Source: Nageia nagi
Taxonomy: Eukaryota; Pinophyta
DNA length: 64,000 nt
Direction of reading: 5' to 3'
Assembly: GCA_050084985.1 (NCBI GenBank)
Contig: JBITNC010000001.1
Span: 1,364,001 to 1,428,000, forward strand
The position numbers were made by a program, and so were the translations under genes. Positions 11,775-24,585 of this stretch are shown one piece after another. How positions within the stretch are numbered: position 1 is the stretch's first letter; every line of letters begins with the position of its first letter. Below the pieces are notes generated by a model. The model was not told the DNA's origin. It was given only the letters and a program-made list of their open reading frames with translations, and did not search any database.

Positions 11775-12430
11775 TTGGTAGATGCTACAACTTATAGGCA
11801 ATTAATTGGCAGTATTTTTTATTTGACTATTTCAAGACCAAATATTGCCTTTGCATTGAATCTGATGGCATGGTTGATGCATACATTGTATGTTGAGCAC
11901 CTCAATGTTGTTAAAAAAATCTTGATATATGTTGTAAGGATAAAAGATCTTACTCTCAAGTATTCTAAGTTGACCTTGTTTGTTCTCTCAAGGTTTTCAT
12001 ATTTTGACTATGGAGGAGATAAAGATGATAAGAAATTAACATCTACATATGTTTTTAGCATTGGTTTAGGTGCTATCTCTTGCAATTATAATAAGTAACC
12101 TAATATTTCTCTTTTGACCATAGAAATCAAATACAAGCCATGTATATTGCATCCCATGAAGCTATTTGGCTTAGGCATATTTTGAAAGAAATTAGATATG
12201 AGCAAGATTGCCCGTCTCAAATTTTTTCAAAAAATTAATTAGCTATTTCTTTGGCTAAGAATCCTATTTCTCATAAGAGAAAAAAATAAGTAAAAATTCA
12301 AGCTAATTTCATTAAGGAGAAGGTTTTGGATGTCATCATACACTTAGAGTATTATCTATCTACCTTGAACTTTGCTAATTTTTTCATCAAGCCCCTTTTT
12401 AAAGCTCAATTTAGTAAGCTTAGGGAGTAT
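11775..12430 (+). pseudogene. C2 RNase H relic
   Basis: A frame open for about 107 codons gives YRQLIGSIFYLTISRPNIAFALN and then DKDDKKLTSTYVFSI. The first acidic motif reads FDYGG in place of D-x-DWAG, the same kind of loss as in C1. Later parts (SLAKNPISHKR-like, FIKPLFKAQF) continue after stops. Confidence 0.82.
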
Positions 12431-13228
12431 ATTGGATTGGTGAAGTTTCTCTTAAGGGGGAGTGAAGTTTGAATTCTTATGTTAAATTCATGTTTGTGAT
12501 GATAACTTCACCCCTAGGAGTATTTTCAGCTATATAGTGTTGATTTATGTGTATATTTTTTTAGGTTAGTTCTCCTTATGTGATGAACTATTTATACACT
12601 TGAAGAATATAATAGACTATTGTTAGCACTATTTAGTTATCCATGTGGGAGGAACTCATACATACATATGATGTATTTTTTTGCACTATTTAGGTATCCA
12701 TGTATGAGGAAGTCATATGTGCATCTTGTCATGCTCTATTTGTAATAATAATCAACACATATTTAGTATATAACAGGTAACTATGAGTATTGGCTTGGCA
12801 TCTTTGTGATGAATTATAGTGCACCATTGATGAATTTAGGTATGGCATTGCTTGATTTATTTATCCTTCTTGAAATGAATATGTACATGATACATCTAAC
12901 TAATCTTATTTTTTGAGTTACATGTAGCTTACATGTTTTTTTTGAGACTACATGCTACTTACTTTAGATGTACAACCTCATTGAGGCTCATCATGTTAAC
13001 TTCTAGTTGAATAACTACTTTATGTACATTGAAACTAGTTATAGTTAATGATTGCATTGTAAACCATTGGTTAGAATGGTATAGTAGTGAATCTTAAACT
13101 AAGATCTTACTTACTTCATAATGATGTAAAAGTTCCCATCTTTAATTATATCTGTATGGAGGAGAACTCTCTTACTCTTTCTTTATACTCTCTTCTTCAC
13201 TCTATCCTAATATTGCATTAAGGGGGAG
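12431..13228 (+). other. C2 3' untranslated region and polypurine tract
   Basis: Non-coding spacer. An internal tract cttaagggggagtgaag lies near 12452 and the true polypurine tract attaagggggag (about 13217-13228) abuts the LTR. The text parallels the C1 spacer. Confidence 0.65.
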
Positions 13229-13742
13229 TGTTGGAATATGTAATGCATTATTGTAAGGTTTTGTAATGTTCTTTGTAAATTCACCAATACTTAAAGGTAT
13301 CCTTGGATACCTTAAGTATTTAAGTGAATATAATAATATAACTTGTCCTACATTCCTTCTCATGAGTACATATGCCCCTTGGGTAAAAAGATGAAGCATG
13401 TCATGTATTTGTACAATAGTTAAAAGGATGATCCAAGGGAGGATTTTGGACTATAAATAGAAGTCCCTCTTCTGGTGATCACTCACTAAAATATAAAGTA
13501 AAGTTATGCTATAGGATTAATGTTAGAAGAGGAAGAAAGAGGTCTTGTAAGAGAGTTTTCTTTATGAATGAGAAAGATCTTAGTTAGTATATGTACTCTC
13601 TTGTATGAGAGGAACCACTTTATATATGTGTCAAATTTATGATATTAGATCTTGTGTTTATACTTTGAGTATTGATATTTAAGAGAGATTTCAAGTGATC
13701 TTGGAAGATTAAGATTTTACTCTTTTACGATTAAATCATTCA
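13229..13742 (+). mobile_element. C2 3' LTR
   Basis: It starts TGTTGGAATATG after the polypurine tract and ends in ATCATTCA. TATAAATA lies at 13452-13459. It aligns by eye with 5495-5868 over the last 380 bp. Confidence 0.88.
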
Positions 13743-13749
13743 GATAATA

Positions 13750-15338
13750 TGTTGTAACATTCTATAATTGCTTGAGGAAAGAAATTCAATGGGGGAGGCT
13801 TTATGAAGTCCCCATGTGATTATTGTAATTAATTATATAATCCTATAGATTCCTCATTTTACATATTTATTTATTTAATTAAGTCTTAGTTGTTATTACT
13901 TGGGATAGAATATATTAAGGTCTGTAGGACCCCATTGTGATCCCCAAATATTATGTATCACTCCTAAGTGTAGATTAATATGATTTAATATAATTAGACC
14001 CCAAAAAATGATTATGGGAATCCCAAAGATTATTTAGCACTTAGACACTACTAGAGCATGTATAATCACCTAATGGACCCAACATTGAGATTGGAAGCAC
14101 TTGTACATATGGTTCAATCTTGGGGAGACTCCTAGACCTCTATATTGGCCTATACAATCATACATACCTTCTAGACATCCATGTATGCCTCCTTGACCCG
14201 TGCATGCCCTATAGCATCCATTTTGAGCTTAAGGATCCATGTAGAGCATAAGGAAGGTGTAGATACCTACATTAGACTTGGAATGACCCCTATCATCATC
14301 GTTAGGGTTTGTAGGGCTTTTAGGAAAACAACATTGGACCAATAAGGTTGGGTGATGACTTTGAGGTGAGATCCAAATATATGATGAGCTATATTAGGCC
14401 TTCGAGCATCATTGTTGGATATATTGAATTATTATTATTGCTCATATCATTTAGTGGACATAAGTCTTGGTATAACATCAAGCACATCCCTAGGTGCAAC
14501 ATCTAAGAGGGTTAATAGGTTGAGGGATCTTGTTGATATATGAATAAGGTGCAATATCTTAGTTTATATGGTGACATTATGAGGTCATATTCATACCTTC
14601 AATGGTTTCTAGGCATTGGAGTTCTATAGAAGAACATCTAGGTCTAAGGGAGTGAGGATATCCCATCTATTATTCTTCCATTCCAACATTAATCATATTG
14701 TGTAGGCATTGTTTCCTAGTTGGCTCCTTGGAGGCAAATGTTGAGCCCTATTGGGCCTGATATTGTATTATTTTCATTTCATATCATTAATACAACCATT
14801 AGGAAATTGGATATCTATATTTTATTATGTATACTTCCATATTTGCATCATTGGGTTACTATTATACATACATGCTTATAAAAGCCAAACATTGGTATTG
14901 TGAAGTGGTTTATACAGAGAATCCAAGTTTGAGGGAGTGAGGCTATCTCATCCATTATTTTGTCATTCTAACATTGATCACATATGTGTAGGCATTATGC
15001 CCTAATTAGCTCCTTGGAAGCCAAAATTGAGCCTTATTGGGCATGGTATTGTATTATTATCATTTCATATCATTAATACAACTATTGGGAAATTGGATCT
15101 CTATATTGTATTATGTTTACTTCCATATTTTCCTCATTGGATTTTTTTTATATATACATGCTTGTATAAGCCAAACATTAGTATTGTGAAGTGGTTTATG
15201 CCTGAAATTTCTCTCCTAGGCTAGAAGTTGATATTATTGTGTTATTTGATGGAATTTGGATGCCTTAGATCAGACATTGTTACATACTTATTTGAAAATG
15301 CTTAATTTCACTTGAATTTGTGATTGGGATATTACACA
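13750..15338. mobile_element. S1: solo LTR, 1589 bp, TSD taata
   Basis: The sequence begins TGTTGTAACATTC and ends GATATTACACA. It is flanked by taata on both sides (13745-13749 and 15339-15343). No coding text, primer site or polypurine tract is inside, so this is read as a solo LTR from LTR-LTR recombination. It contains a 285-bp tandem duplication. The family is not recognised; TGTAACATTC/GATATTACA-type ends occur in Gypsy LTRs. Confidence 0.65.
14634..15203 (+). repeat. 285-bp tandem duplication inside S1
   Basis: The phrase gggagtgagg recurs at 14648 and 14933, and about 280 bp following it repeat, for example tcatttcatatcattaata and gtattgtgaagtggtttat. The two units differ at scattered positions, so the duplication is old. 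Confidence 0.85.
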
Positions 15339-15399
15339 TAATATGTTGACAATTATCTTATTGGTTGCTTATGCTTTTACATTACCTTATGGATAGTAG

Positions 15400-16340
15400 G
15401 TTGATGAAAATCTTTCCTTGATTTGGAAATTTTTACAAATTTCCTTGACTTGATTACTTTTGAAGTTCTTTCCATCATCCTTGATGCAATGATGTTTTCA
15501 ATCATGAATTTCATAATTTGAGAGCTTCGGAGGATCTCAAAGGTACAACTTCAACCCTTTTTATGAAATATTCTATAGCAACTAGGATGAATTTGTGTCT
15601 ATCACTCAATTTGGGATTGATAACACCAATTAAATCCAAGGCTCAAATAAGAAAAGGCCAAGGTGATATCATTATTCCTAATGCACTTGAAGGATCCAAT
15701 TTTAAGTTAGTATGCTTTTGATATTTTTTATATTTTTGAACATGTAAAACACAATCCTTTTCCACAGATAGTCAATAATATCCTAGTATTATGAGCTTAT
15801 GATAGATGGTTTTACCATTTAAATGACTTCCATTTATGCTATCATGTACTTTTTTCCATAGCCTTATTTACTTCAGTTTCATTTAGACATCTAAGAAAAG
15901 TACCATCAAAAGATATTTTGTAAATAATATCACCAATAAGGACATACCTTGTAGCCATGCATTTCAATCTTCATTTGAGGAACTTGAATTAACATGAATC
16001 TATAATATTTTCATGCTTAAGGTAGTTGTATATATTGACATACCATTCATGCAAAGGGAGAACAATACATATGAGTGGATCCTTCCTAAAGAACCCTTAG
16101 AATTGATCATCATATAGAAAAGATCAATATCTAAGAATTTTGATTTTGATTATTATTTCCTCATATTCAGCTAACTAGGTGTCAATGAAGCAACATTATC
16201 CATAGCATCTATAAATCTATTATTGTTCCTTGAAATGTTCTCAAACTATATGTGTAAAGCATATTTTAACCATTTCTTATACTAGGTATTTATATGGCTA
16301 CAATTTATCATATTTTATGAGTAAGTATCATTGATTTGGT
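15400..16340 (-). pseudogene. G3 integrase relic
   Basis: Around 15690-15520 the minus strand reads ALDLIGVINPKLSDRHKF then ILVAIEYFIKRVEVVPL. This is the catalytic-core start of Gypsy integrase, with the first Asp in DLIG. Upstream parts between RNase H and this core are too decayed to follow, and the rest of the core is absent beyond 15344. Confidence 0.75.
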
Positions 16341-16349
16341 TGATAATAA

Positions 16350-17150
16350 GCTATGAATCATAGTAGAATTTTAACTTATTAATTCCAAATTGATTGCTAC
16401 CTTTAGTCCCAAGAGTAAAGCCTCATATTCAACCATATTGTTTATGCACTCAAAATTTAGCTTGTAATCCATAGGAATCATACCACCTTTAGGAGATACT
16501 AGCACAATTCTCACCCCATCCCCTTGCAAATATTTAAAGCCATTAAATAATAGTGTCCATGTCTTTTCCTTACATTGCTCAGCTAGTGCCACAATCTCAT
16601 TATTGTCACTATTTTCATCATATGGTGTTACTAGAAGCATATCAACTGTAACCTATTCTTTGATTGCTTTTTACCTTGTGTAGAGAATATCAAACTCTTG
16701 AAGTTTAATGATCCATTTGGCCAATCTTCCTTATAACTATGGTTTTGATAACAAATACCTTAATAAATTAGCTTGAGCTATAATGAAGGTAGTGATGGTA
16801 ATCATGTAATGCATTAACTTTGGAGTTATGTAGACTATGGTATAACATAACTTCTCAATAGGTGTATAATTGACTTTTGCGTTTTGTAGTATCTTTGACA
16901 AGTACTATACAACCCTTTCCCTATTTTCATTATCAAGTTGTATAAATACTATCCTAATAGTATTGGATGTAGCTAAAATATACAAGTATAGTGGCTTGGT
17001 GTGGTCAACTGGATGTAAAATAAGAAGATTAAGCAAGTAGATCCTGATGTCCTCAAGTGCTTTTTGATACTCTTTTATGCATATAAACAAATTTTCCTTT
17101 TTGAGAAAATAAGAGAATGGAGCTTTTCTATCTGTTAATTGAGCCATGAA
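16350..17150 (-). pseudogene. G3 RNase H relics
   Basis: Two parts are visible. At 17147-16905 is the RT-attached RNase H start (KAPFSYFLKK, YQKALEDIRIYL, LILHPVDHTKPLYLYI). At 16640-16371 is a second RNase H-like stretch with WTLLFNGFKYLQGDGV, VSPKGGMIP and INNMVEYEALLLGLKVA. The FNG of the latter replaces the usual F-D-G, losing its first acidic residue. Two RNase H-like modules are known from Tat-lineage elements. Confidence 0.78.
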
Positions 17151-17990
17151 CCTCTTGACTTCTTGTAACTTCCCTTGAAGACTTCTTAACTATCTAATGT
17201 GTCTTAATGGAGGCATATCCATTATGGTTTTAACCTTTTTGGGATATATCTATATACCTATTTTAGATACAATGTAACCAAGTAATTTACCACTAGAGAA
17301 CCAAAATACACACTTATTAGGATTTAGTTTTAGGTTGAATTGTCTCATCCTTTCAAAAATGACTCTCAAGTACTCTAAATGATTTTTCTTCTTAGTTGAC
17401 TTAGAAAGAATATCATCAACATTAACTTCAAGTGATTTATGAATAAGTCATGAAACATAGTTACCATTGCTCTTTGATATGTTACCCTATATTATTGAGG
17501 TGAAAGAGCATGAATACCTAACAAAATATCCCCCAAGGTGTATTGAATGCTATCTTATATTGATCCTTTTTATTAATTTTTATTTGATTATATCCTAAGA
17601 AACCAATCATGAATGATAACATCTCATGTCCTAATATACAATCTATAATTATAATCATGTGTGGCAATGGAAAGTTTTCCTTTGGATAAGCCTTGTTCAA
17701 ATCCATGAAATCTATTCAACATTCAATTTCTCCATTCGGGCTTCAAAGTTGGAATATAATGGCTAACCAAGATGAATAGTCGATGGGCTCAATTAATCCT
17801 TCCTTGTGATATTTATCAATATTCTTGAATAACAATGAGTTATTTAGATGCATTAGTATTCTTTTCCATTGTACAAGTTTTACATCTTCTTGTACCTCCA
17901 AATTATGAGTCACAAAGGTTGGGTATAGACCTATCATATCATAGTATTCTGAAGAAAACATGTCCTTAAACTCTATCAATAACTAATGAT
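17151..17990 (-). pseudogene. G3 reverse transcriptase relic
   Basis: The minus strand gives the RT approach (DMIGLYPTFVTHNLEV, near 17920), EGLIEPIDYSSWLA (near 17775), DLNKAYPKENFPLPH (near 17690) and LSFMIGFLGYNQIKINKKDQ. The catalytic VDD reads NVDDILS at about 17412-17420. Several stops break the frame. Confidence 0.85.
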
Positions 17991-17999
17991 ATATTTTCT

Positions 18000-19330
18000 T
18001 ATCATTTCTAATGATTCTTATTCCAATATGAACAATATTTGCTACATCTTCTATACCAATGTTGATTTCCATTAAAGGCTCATTTAATGATGGTATCTCA
18101 TCACTAGGTTGAGATAGATTAGGAAATGCCCTCAATCTTACTATGACATGAGAGCAAGAATGTCACACACACATATATACCCTAGCTACCTAGCCTACTC
18201 TATGTAATGAAAGAAGAAGGTAGGATAGTGTAGCAAAGAAAAACCTACTATTTCTTCCATCTCCTCTCTAAAATAGGCATGCCAATGATAAACAACCTTA
18301 CCTTGCCTCTTAGTATGGAATGATTTAAACTTTGATCATGCCCCCAATGTGTTTAGGAGTGCATCATCCATTTTGAACATAGCTGATATGGAAATCATCC
18401 TATCAAGCATAGGGTAAGAGGAATCATAATCTACTTTGTTAGCATGGGTGTTAGGATTAATGTAGGTGTAGATGTTAGGATAGGTATGCACGTTAGCATG
18501 AACATTGGAGCTAGCATAAGCACTTGTCTTCCTAGGATATTTTCCTTTGATTTTGGGTGATAACTCAATCTTTTTTATTGACTACAACTTTGATTTTTTT
18601 TTAGACTCTTCATCACTATTGTAAGAGACCAAGTTATTTTGAATTTATTTCTTTATTCCTAGGCCACTCTTGCCTTCATTTGATTCAAACATCTTTGTAG
18701 TTAATTATTTGATTCCCCATTCATCTTTGCTAAGGCCTTTACCTTTGTATTTTCTAGATTCCATGTACTATAGTTTCAAATATGCATGAAAAGTGTCAAT
18801 ATTGTACAATATCATCTTGACATCATCTTCTTCTAACTTCAACTAATCTTGAATATATTTGTAATGATGAGGAAAATGTGGATATTGGGATGAGTGTGAG
18901 TGCTAATGCTGGTAAGGATGCTAGTTTTCATGATATTTTTAATGTTTACCCAAATTCCTAATATCTTTTTCGATAACCTTGTAACTAATGGTATATGTGC
19001 CAATGCCTATTTTTTTGTACATCTACATAGTATCACTTTCCTCTTCATCTTTCTCACTATCTACATCATTTTCCTCATGGATTTCAAAATTTTTAAATGG
19101 GATTATGGTGTTCCCAAATTGTGCAATCATATTTGGATTTTAATCCACTTCTTCAACTAGATATTCCTATCCATCATGGTTAAATTTTATTAATCTATGT
19201 AATAGGATACAATGGATACATCCTATGAGGTGTGTACCATCATGATTAGATTTTTTTAATCTATGTAATGTATAGGGTACACACCTCATAGGATGTATCC
19301 ATTATATCCCAAGGAGGATATCATAAGGAA
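18000..19330 (-). other. G3 linker between protease and RT
   Basis: About 1.3 kb with no recognisable domain. It includes Asp/Glu-rich coding-like text and a strong hairpin at 19205-19309. A plus-strand open frame at 18900-19160 shows nothing recognisable. Confidence 0.45.
19205..19309. repeat. 34-bp inverted repeat forming a hairpin
   Basis: The arms are 19205-19238 and 19276-19309. They match at 33 of 34 positions (the mismatch is in the aatgg/attat part), with a 37-base loop. In addition, a direct repeat catcatgg(a)tta...aatctatgtaat flanks the left arm and fills the loop, so the arm was probably copied together with its neighbour. Confidence 0.9.
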
Positions 19331-19560
19331 GCTTCTTGTTCAACACATAGGTCATAACATCCATCATATTTGGTCTCAATTGAATATAAAACATGATATA
19401 TTCTACACATTCTATTCTATAACTATCATAACCTATGATCTTGTACTTCTTTCATATAAATTTTGGCATTAACTTGTCATCAAACTTCTTGAGGTAGTCA
19501 ATAGAACAAATGTTGAAAGCTACACCACCATCTACAAATGCATGCTTGACTATTTTTCCT
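19330..19560 (-). pseudogene. G3 aspartic protease relic
   Basis: The minus strand reads FVDGGVAFNICSIDYLKKF near 19545-19490, matching the D-x-G active-site region of Gypsy proteases (D present, second position G). MTYVLNKKLPYDILLG follows near 19340-19300, matching the flap-to-C-terminal LPYDILLG signature. Stops occur between. Confidence 0.8.
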
Positions 19561-19565
19561 AATAG

Positions 19566-21240
19566 CTATACATATATATGGATTGGTAAGAATTTATCAA
19601 TTATATCATCACTAGGAATTTCATCTTTTGTAAATATGATAGCATTATTAAAACAACCAATCATTCCTACTAATGAGCTAGTAGAAATATCCATATCAAC
19701 ATCAATGCCACTAAGGAGATCAAATAATACTAGTCTATGTTCTTTAGATGTCTTAAATAATTTAAGCAAACTAATTTTACCATTTGTATTTTTAATATTT
19801 TGCAAGATATTCTTTTTTCATTTGTCTTTTATCTTTTCCTTAATATATGATTTAGTAGGTACCTCTTTTGAAGTAGAAACTAGGTTAGGAATACCTTTCT
19901 TTGATCGTGTGGCTACATTGCATGCTTGTTTCAAATCTAAACTTGCATTTGAATCTACCTTTACATTGAATTTATCTTTAAAATTAATAGTTTCATCATT
20001 ATCATCATAGATAATCATGTTTACCATATTAGTAGAAGGTAAGTCCAAATTTTTTACTTTGAGTACATCATTAACATATGAAATTGTACTACTATCCAAA
20101 AAGTGTTTTAATTTCTTTCTTAAAACATAACAACCTATTATATTATACCCTTTGATTTTATGATACTTGCAAAATTAATATTCCTTATACAAACTAGGTT
20201 TCTCATCATTAGGTCCTTATTCCTTTCCTTGAATTTGCTTGATTAAACCCTTTTCTAAGCAATCTTCAAACATTTGGTTATGGTTTATTGGTAATGGATA
20301 CATATCTTTGGTTGATTTTATACCCTTTGATTTGTCTTGGTGAGATGGTTAGACATCATTGACTGAATTATCATCCTTCTTGTTATAGGGATTCCTACCA
20401 TTATCTTTGTTGGAGGATGATGATGTGTACTTAAGCAAATTATATCTTACTAAGAATTCTTCTTTCTTAATAAGAAAATGAACCATAAGAATAAATGAAC
20501 CATTAACATGCTCAAGCCCTTTTCCACCAATAATATGATGTATGTTTTCAATGAATACCTTTTTACTAAATATCTCTTCCATCTTTTATTTAGTGGACCT
20601 CCAAAGCTTGATGAATCTAGAAGCAAACTTATCCAATCTCTCCATTTGTCCTATCTTGTAACAAATTAGATCTATCAAATCAATTGGTTTCTTCACATTA
20701 CATGGAAAGTGATCTCTAAAATGATCCTTCAATTGCTAATAATATGTTATAAAACTTATTTCTAAGCTATGAAACCACTTTCAAGCTTCTCTAATTAAAC
20801 TCATAGGAAAATATTTCACTTTTAAATGCTCATTAACACCACATTTAAGCTCCATAATGTATTCAAAACCTTGAAGGTGAGTAATATGATTAGTCTCACC
20901 ATTGAAAATTTTGAAATCAATATCCTTATCTATACAAATGAGGGTGTTGTAAATCTCCAAGCTCAAGGGGATACCCTTATTTTTTATCTGATTTCAATGA
21001 AATTCAAATTTTCTACCAAGTTGTGTAACTTGAAACTTGAGATATTTGAAATATTCATGGGTGAAGGTTCTTGCATTAGATGCATAATTCCTAATGTTTT
21101 CACTGCTATTAGCATTGGTGTTGATGGAAATATTCATGCTAATGTATCACTTCATGCTAATCTAAGTGGTAATATGAAAATCCATGTAGACTCTTTCATA
21201 ATGAGAGCTTGAAACTTAGACATTACCATTAGTTTGTTCA
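19566..21240 (-). pseudogene. G3 gag relic with zinc-knuckle remnant
   Basis: Gag core text appears at 20966-20781: FKIFNGETNHITHLQGFEYIM then LKCGVNEHLKVKYFPMSL. Then come stretches at 20582-20349 and a zinc-binding remnant FCKYHKIKGYNIIGCYVLRK near 20170-20110, a C-x2-H...C knuckle typical of Tat-like gag. The C-terminal part (20099-19818 and 19805-19566) is open but not recognised. Gag would assemble the particle. The element is dead because of multiple stops. Confidence 0.8.
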
Positions 21241-21394
21241 AGACTTTAGGAGTTATACTTGCCATTTCTATCACATTCACAAGATCTAGATCAAATGAAA
21301 CCAAGAATCCTAGGGTTCTTAATGTAAAATATGGGTAGGTTTGAGAGCACTTATATTCTAACCCTACTTGAGAGAAAGAAAAATGATTTAAAAG

Positions 21395-22140
21395 GTGGAC
21401 ACCAATATATTAATATGTGTTTTAGTACACTTAAGTTTTACCTCTAAATGAACTAAAAGAGCATAAACATTTATTTTTATAATGAATATAAGCTAATTAA
21501 CTTAGATAAACATACATGAAAAAGGGAATTTAACAATGTAGCAATAAAATAATTAAGTTACATTGATGTTAAGATGTTAAACACAACTACATACACTAAA
21601 GAGGAAGGAATAAGGTGAAAGATAAATACCTATGTATCCTTGTGTATGTTGATATTGAGGATATGATAGAATAAAATTTTAAATATAGGCGATCTTGCTA
21701 TGTAAACCCCAAGTTCAACTGCAAAAGGGAAGCTAGCATGAGTGCTAGTATTTGGAAGCTTAGTGTGGGTGTGGTTTGCCAATAAGGATCAATGACAACA
21801 AAAATGATGATAGGTTGAATTGAGCATATGATAAAAAAAATGGATGATAGAAATTCACTCAAGTGATAACAAGATCCCAATATCAATAGGTAATATTTAG
21901 AAACACATAAGTGTAGGTTAGAAATATTTACATTTATATTAGGCATGATTTGCCATTTGACCCTTTGAATATTGGTTGAATCTGACCTAGTGTGCCTAAC
22001 ATAAAATATAAGAACACAATCTGAGAAATATATGATAATAAGATAAAATATGATTAAACTTGACTAAATATGATTAAATATATGTGTTAAGTTACACCTA
22101 AGTGGGACTATGTTAAGGGGACCACTTTTAGATGTCAACA
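21395..22140 (-). mobile_element. G3 5' LTR and putative primer site
   Basis: On the minus strand the LTR starts TGTTGACATCTAAAAG at 22140, matching the TGTxxACAxCTAAAA start of G1 and G2. The end is placed near 21416 (...AACACA). It is followed within a few bases by ATTGGTGTCCACC (about 21409-21395), resembling ATTTGGTGAAACC in G1 and ATTGGTAAACC in G2. The start is fairly sure; the end is a guess. Confidence 0.5.
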
Positions 22141-24585
22141 ATTTCTCTCTTATTTAGTTATTTTATGGGAATGTGTAACTCTCATACATAATGTATTTAA
22201 AATTTTCTTCTCAATAATACAATTCATTTTGTATTACATTATCTAATACAATATTAGAGTACACTTGGTGAGAATTTTTCTTGTTATTAGAAGCAAGTGT
22301 AAAATCATTCTTGCCTTGAGATCCTTTGAGAGATCTAGGAAGGAGAGAGTTGTGAGAGGGTTTCCTTTCTATGAGAGGCAAGTGTAAAATACTCAAAAAA
22401 CCTTATTTGAGAGAGAAGAGAGGAGACGATATATTTAATCTCTCCCTTCCTCCAAACCACTTACAAGAATAAATCTACCATCATATTTGTAAGAATAATT
22501 TAAAATCTATGAGGAGAGCACTCTAATATGTAGTGTTGAAAGAGAACAAAGATTAGAGTGTATTCTACATAAGTCCTAGAAGAGTTATAGATTCTTTGAA
22601 AAGGTTAAAGTAGTGTGGATTTGTATTTGTTATAAGAAAATTACATTATATGTTTCTTAGCATATTGGTAGCCTAACATAGCCTATTCCCAACCATTGCC
22701 TAAAGTGCAATGCCACCTCCTAGTCTCTGATGAACCCCTCTCCTACCTCTAGTGTCTCTCTTTCACATGACCTATGTCCAAAACATACAAAACCATCCAA
22801 ATTATCATATCTCTTCAACCAACCAATTGAAAATGAGTTAAAGAGTGTAGGAAGTAGTTAGCATCACTTCCAACTAGTATACCATCATAGTAAGCTAACC
22901 AATATTCCCATATCTAAAACAATCAATATAAGTCCATTTTCCATCTTCTTAAGCACTCACCACTATGTAACTTCATCCCACACATATCCTGTCAAACCCG
23001 TGCCATTGAGAAATCAATTAGAGTTAAAACCTTATTGCTACATTATGCTTATTTTTAGCTATTAGTCATCTTTTTGTAGTTATTTAGTTTATTAGCTTTA
23101 TTGGTATCTAGCTTAGGTTGGTGGTTTATTTCTTAATAATTTCCTACATATACTAATTGATGTCTAGTGTGTAGAATACTTTCTACACATGCTTAAATAC
23201 TAATTAACCTTTCCTACATATATACAAACATATTTTTAGGTATTTGATTTCACTTTATGGGTTAAATCTAATCTTTTTATTCATATTCTCTCTAAACATT
23301 GATTAAGGCTCTATTAAAGATCTAATTAATTGGGATTAATTAGTTAGAAAAATATTTTTAGGATTTGATTATCCCCTTAAATATAATTATTTAAAATTAA
23401 TTGAGTATATTTAACTAACTCTAATCATGCAAAAATATATAAATATAGGGTGAGAGTTTCACATTTAGGGACCCCAATTTATGAAACAAAGAATTGTTGA
23501 GATTTCTAACATCTACCCAAGCTTTTTGAGTTTATATTATTTCCATTTTTTGCATCTAACATTTATTATTTATCCTCTATATGCAAGTTTATGTGCATTT
23601 TTTATATATAAATAGTTTATAGGTTTGAAGAATTTGTCGATATAAAATTAAATAGAGGAACCCAATAAGCATATAAGAGATATCCATCAAATCAAAACTT
23701 ACGAAAACCTAACTAGAAAAAAATCCAATGAATGGTTTAGGTTTTATTTGGAATCTTTTATTTCATTATTTAGTTCATACAAAATAAAAAATAAATAAAG
23801 TAGTTTAAACACTTTTTTGACACACGTTAAAAACTTGGTGATGTTGGGTTTCATCCCCAACCATTATGTATCTTTCAGTTGAGTTGTACTTAATACCATG
23901 ACCAAGATTGTTGCCCTTTTTACATAATCAAGTAAAGCTAAATTCATGGTTATAAAAAGTAGGTGTCAATATTAGTAGCTAGCACTTGATGATGTATAAG
24001 CATTGCATGGGTCAACCATACTCAATCGTTAGCCTTGCTTACATGCCCAATATCACTCTTGATACATAGTTGTGTCAAGGAAACCTGAGTCACCCATAGC
24101 CCCTCTATTCATACATATCATTTTAGTGGTCCTTAAGTTAGTAACGCCTATCTTAGGGACTAGTAAATATCAGTTTTATCACACATTATACATATCATTT
24201 TCATCACTTGCTTTTTTGAGCATATAAATTTTGTAGTTAGAAACATATCATAAAAATAACCATTTTCCTATCAAATTAGAATAGAGAGTTATCTTCCAAA
24301 TTAGATAAGCTTGGGATTGATATTTTTTTATTTTCCATAGTATGTATAAACTATCCTAATGATTTTTGATTCTATAAATCATACAAATAATTTTTATAGA
24401 TAATTAGAGTTACAATCCTGACTTAGCTATATGGTTAAGTATATTGATTCAACTCAGCTTTTATTTTTTATGTATTTTTTTCTTATCTATTTCATTATTT
24501 AGCCTAAATTTCCCTTTATTTGTATTAGTTTATATTTAATTTTATTTCTTGAATTACATGTTCTCCTCTTCTCCTTCAAACATAC
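22141..24585. other. Unassigned AT-rich region
   Basis: No gene or domain is recognised on either strand. A TATA-like stretch (tatataaatata near 23433) and scattered repeats may be LTR debris. This is the DNA into which G1 inserted, and it continues at 33863. Confidence 0.4.

Larger units (their letters stand above)
5495..13742 (+). mobile_element. C2: degenerate Ty1/Copia element, nearly full length
   Basis: The domain order is LTR, iMet-type primer site, gag, integrase, RT, RNase H, polypurine tract, LTR, which is the Copia order. All coding domains carry stops and frameshifts. The 5' LTR lacks about its first 135 bp and abuts the end of the C1 LTR. The 2.8-kb leader between primer site and gag is unusually long and AT-rich and may contain a further insertion. 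No target duplication can be read because the left end is truncated. Confidence 0.88.
15344..22140 (-). mobile_element. G3: Ty3/Gypsy (Tat-like) element, 3' end missing
   Basis: Reading the minus strand from 22140 downwards gives LTR, primer site, gag, protease, a linker, RT, RNase H and integrase, which is the Gypsy order. The element stops at 15344, where S1 lies beside C2, so its 3' LTR is lost. All domains carry stops. The wide protease-to-RT linker (about 19.3-18.0 kb) and the GHEMLSF-type RT text resemble the Tat lineage; this is a by-eye call. Confidence 0.83.

Noticed and set aside
10900-12430. Endogenous pararetrovirus (caulimovirid) origin for RT relics
   Set aside because: Domain order, LTRs, Met-type primer site and RNase H motifs are those of Copia retrotransposons; no movement or coat protein text is present.
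19510-20010. 166-codon plus-strand open frame
   Set aside because: It lies opposite the recognisable G3 gag and protease text, so it is a shadow.
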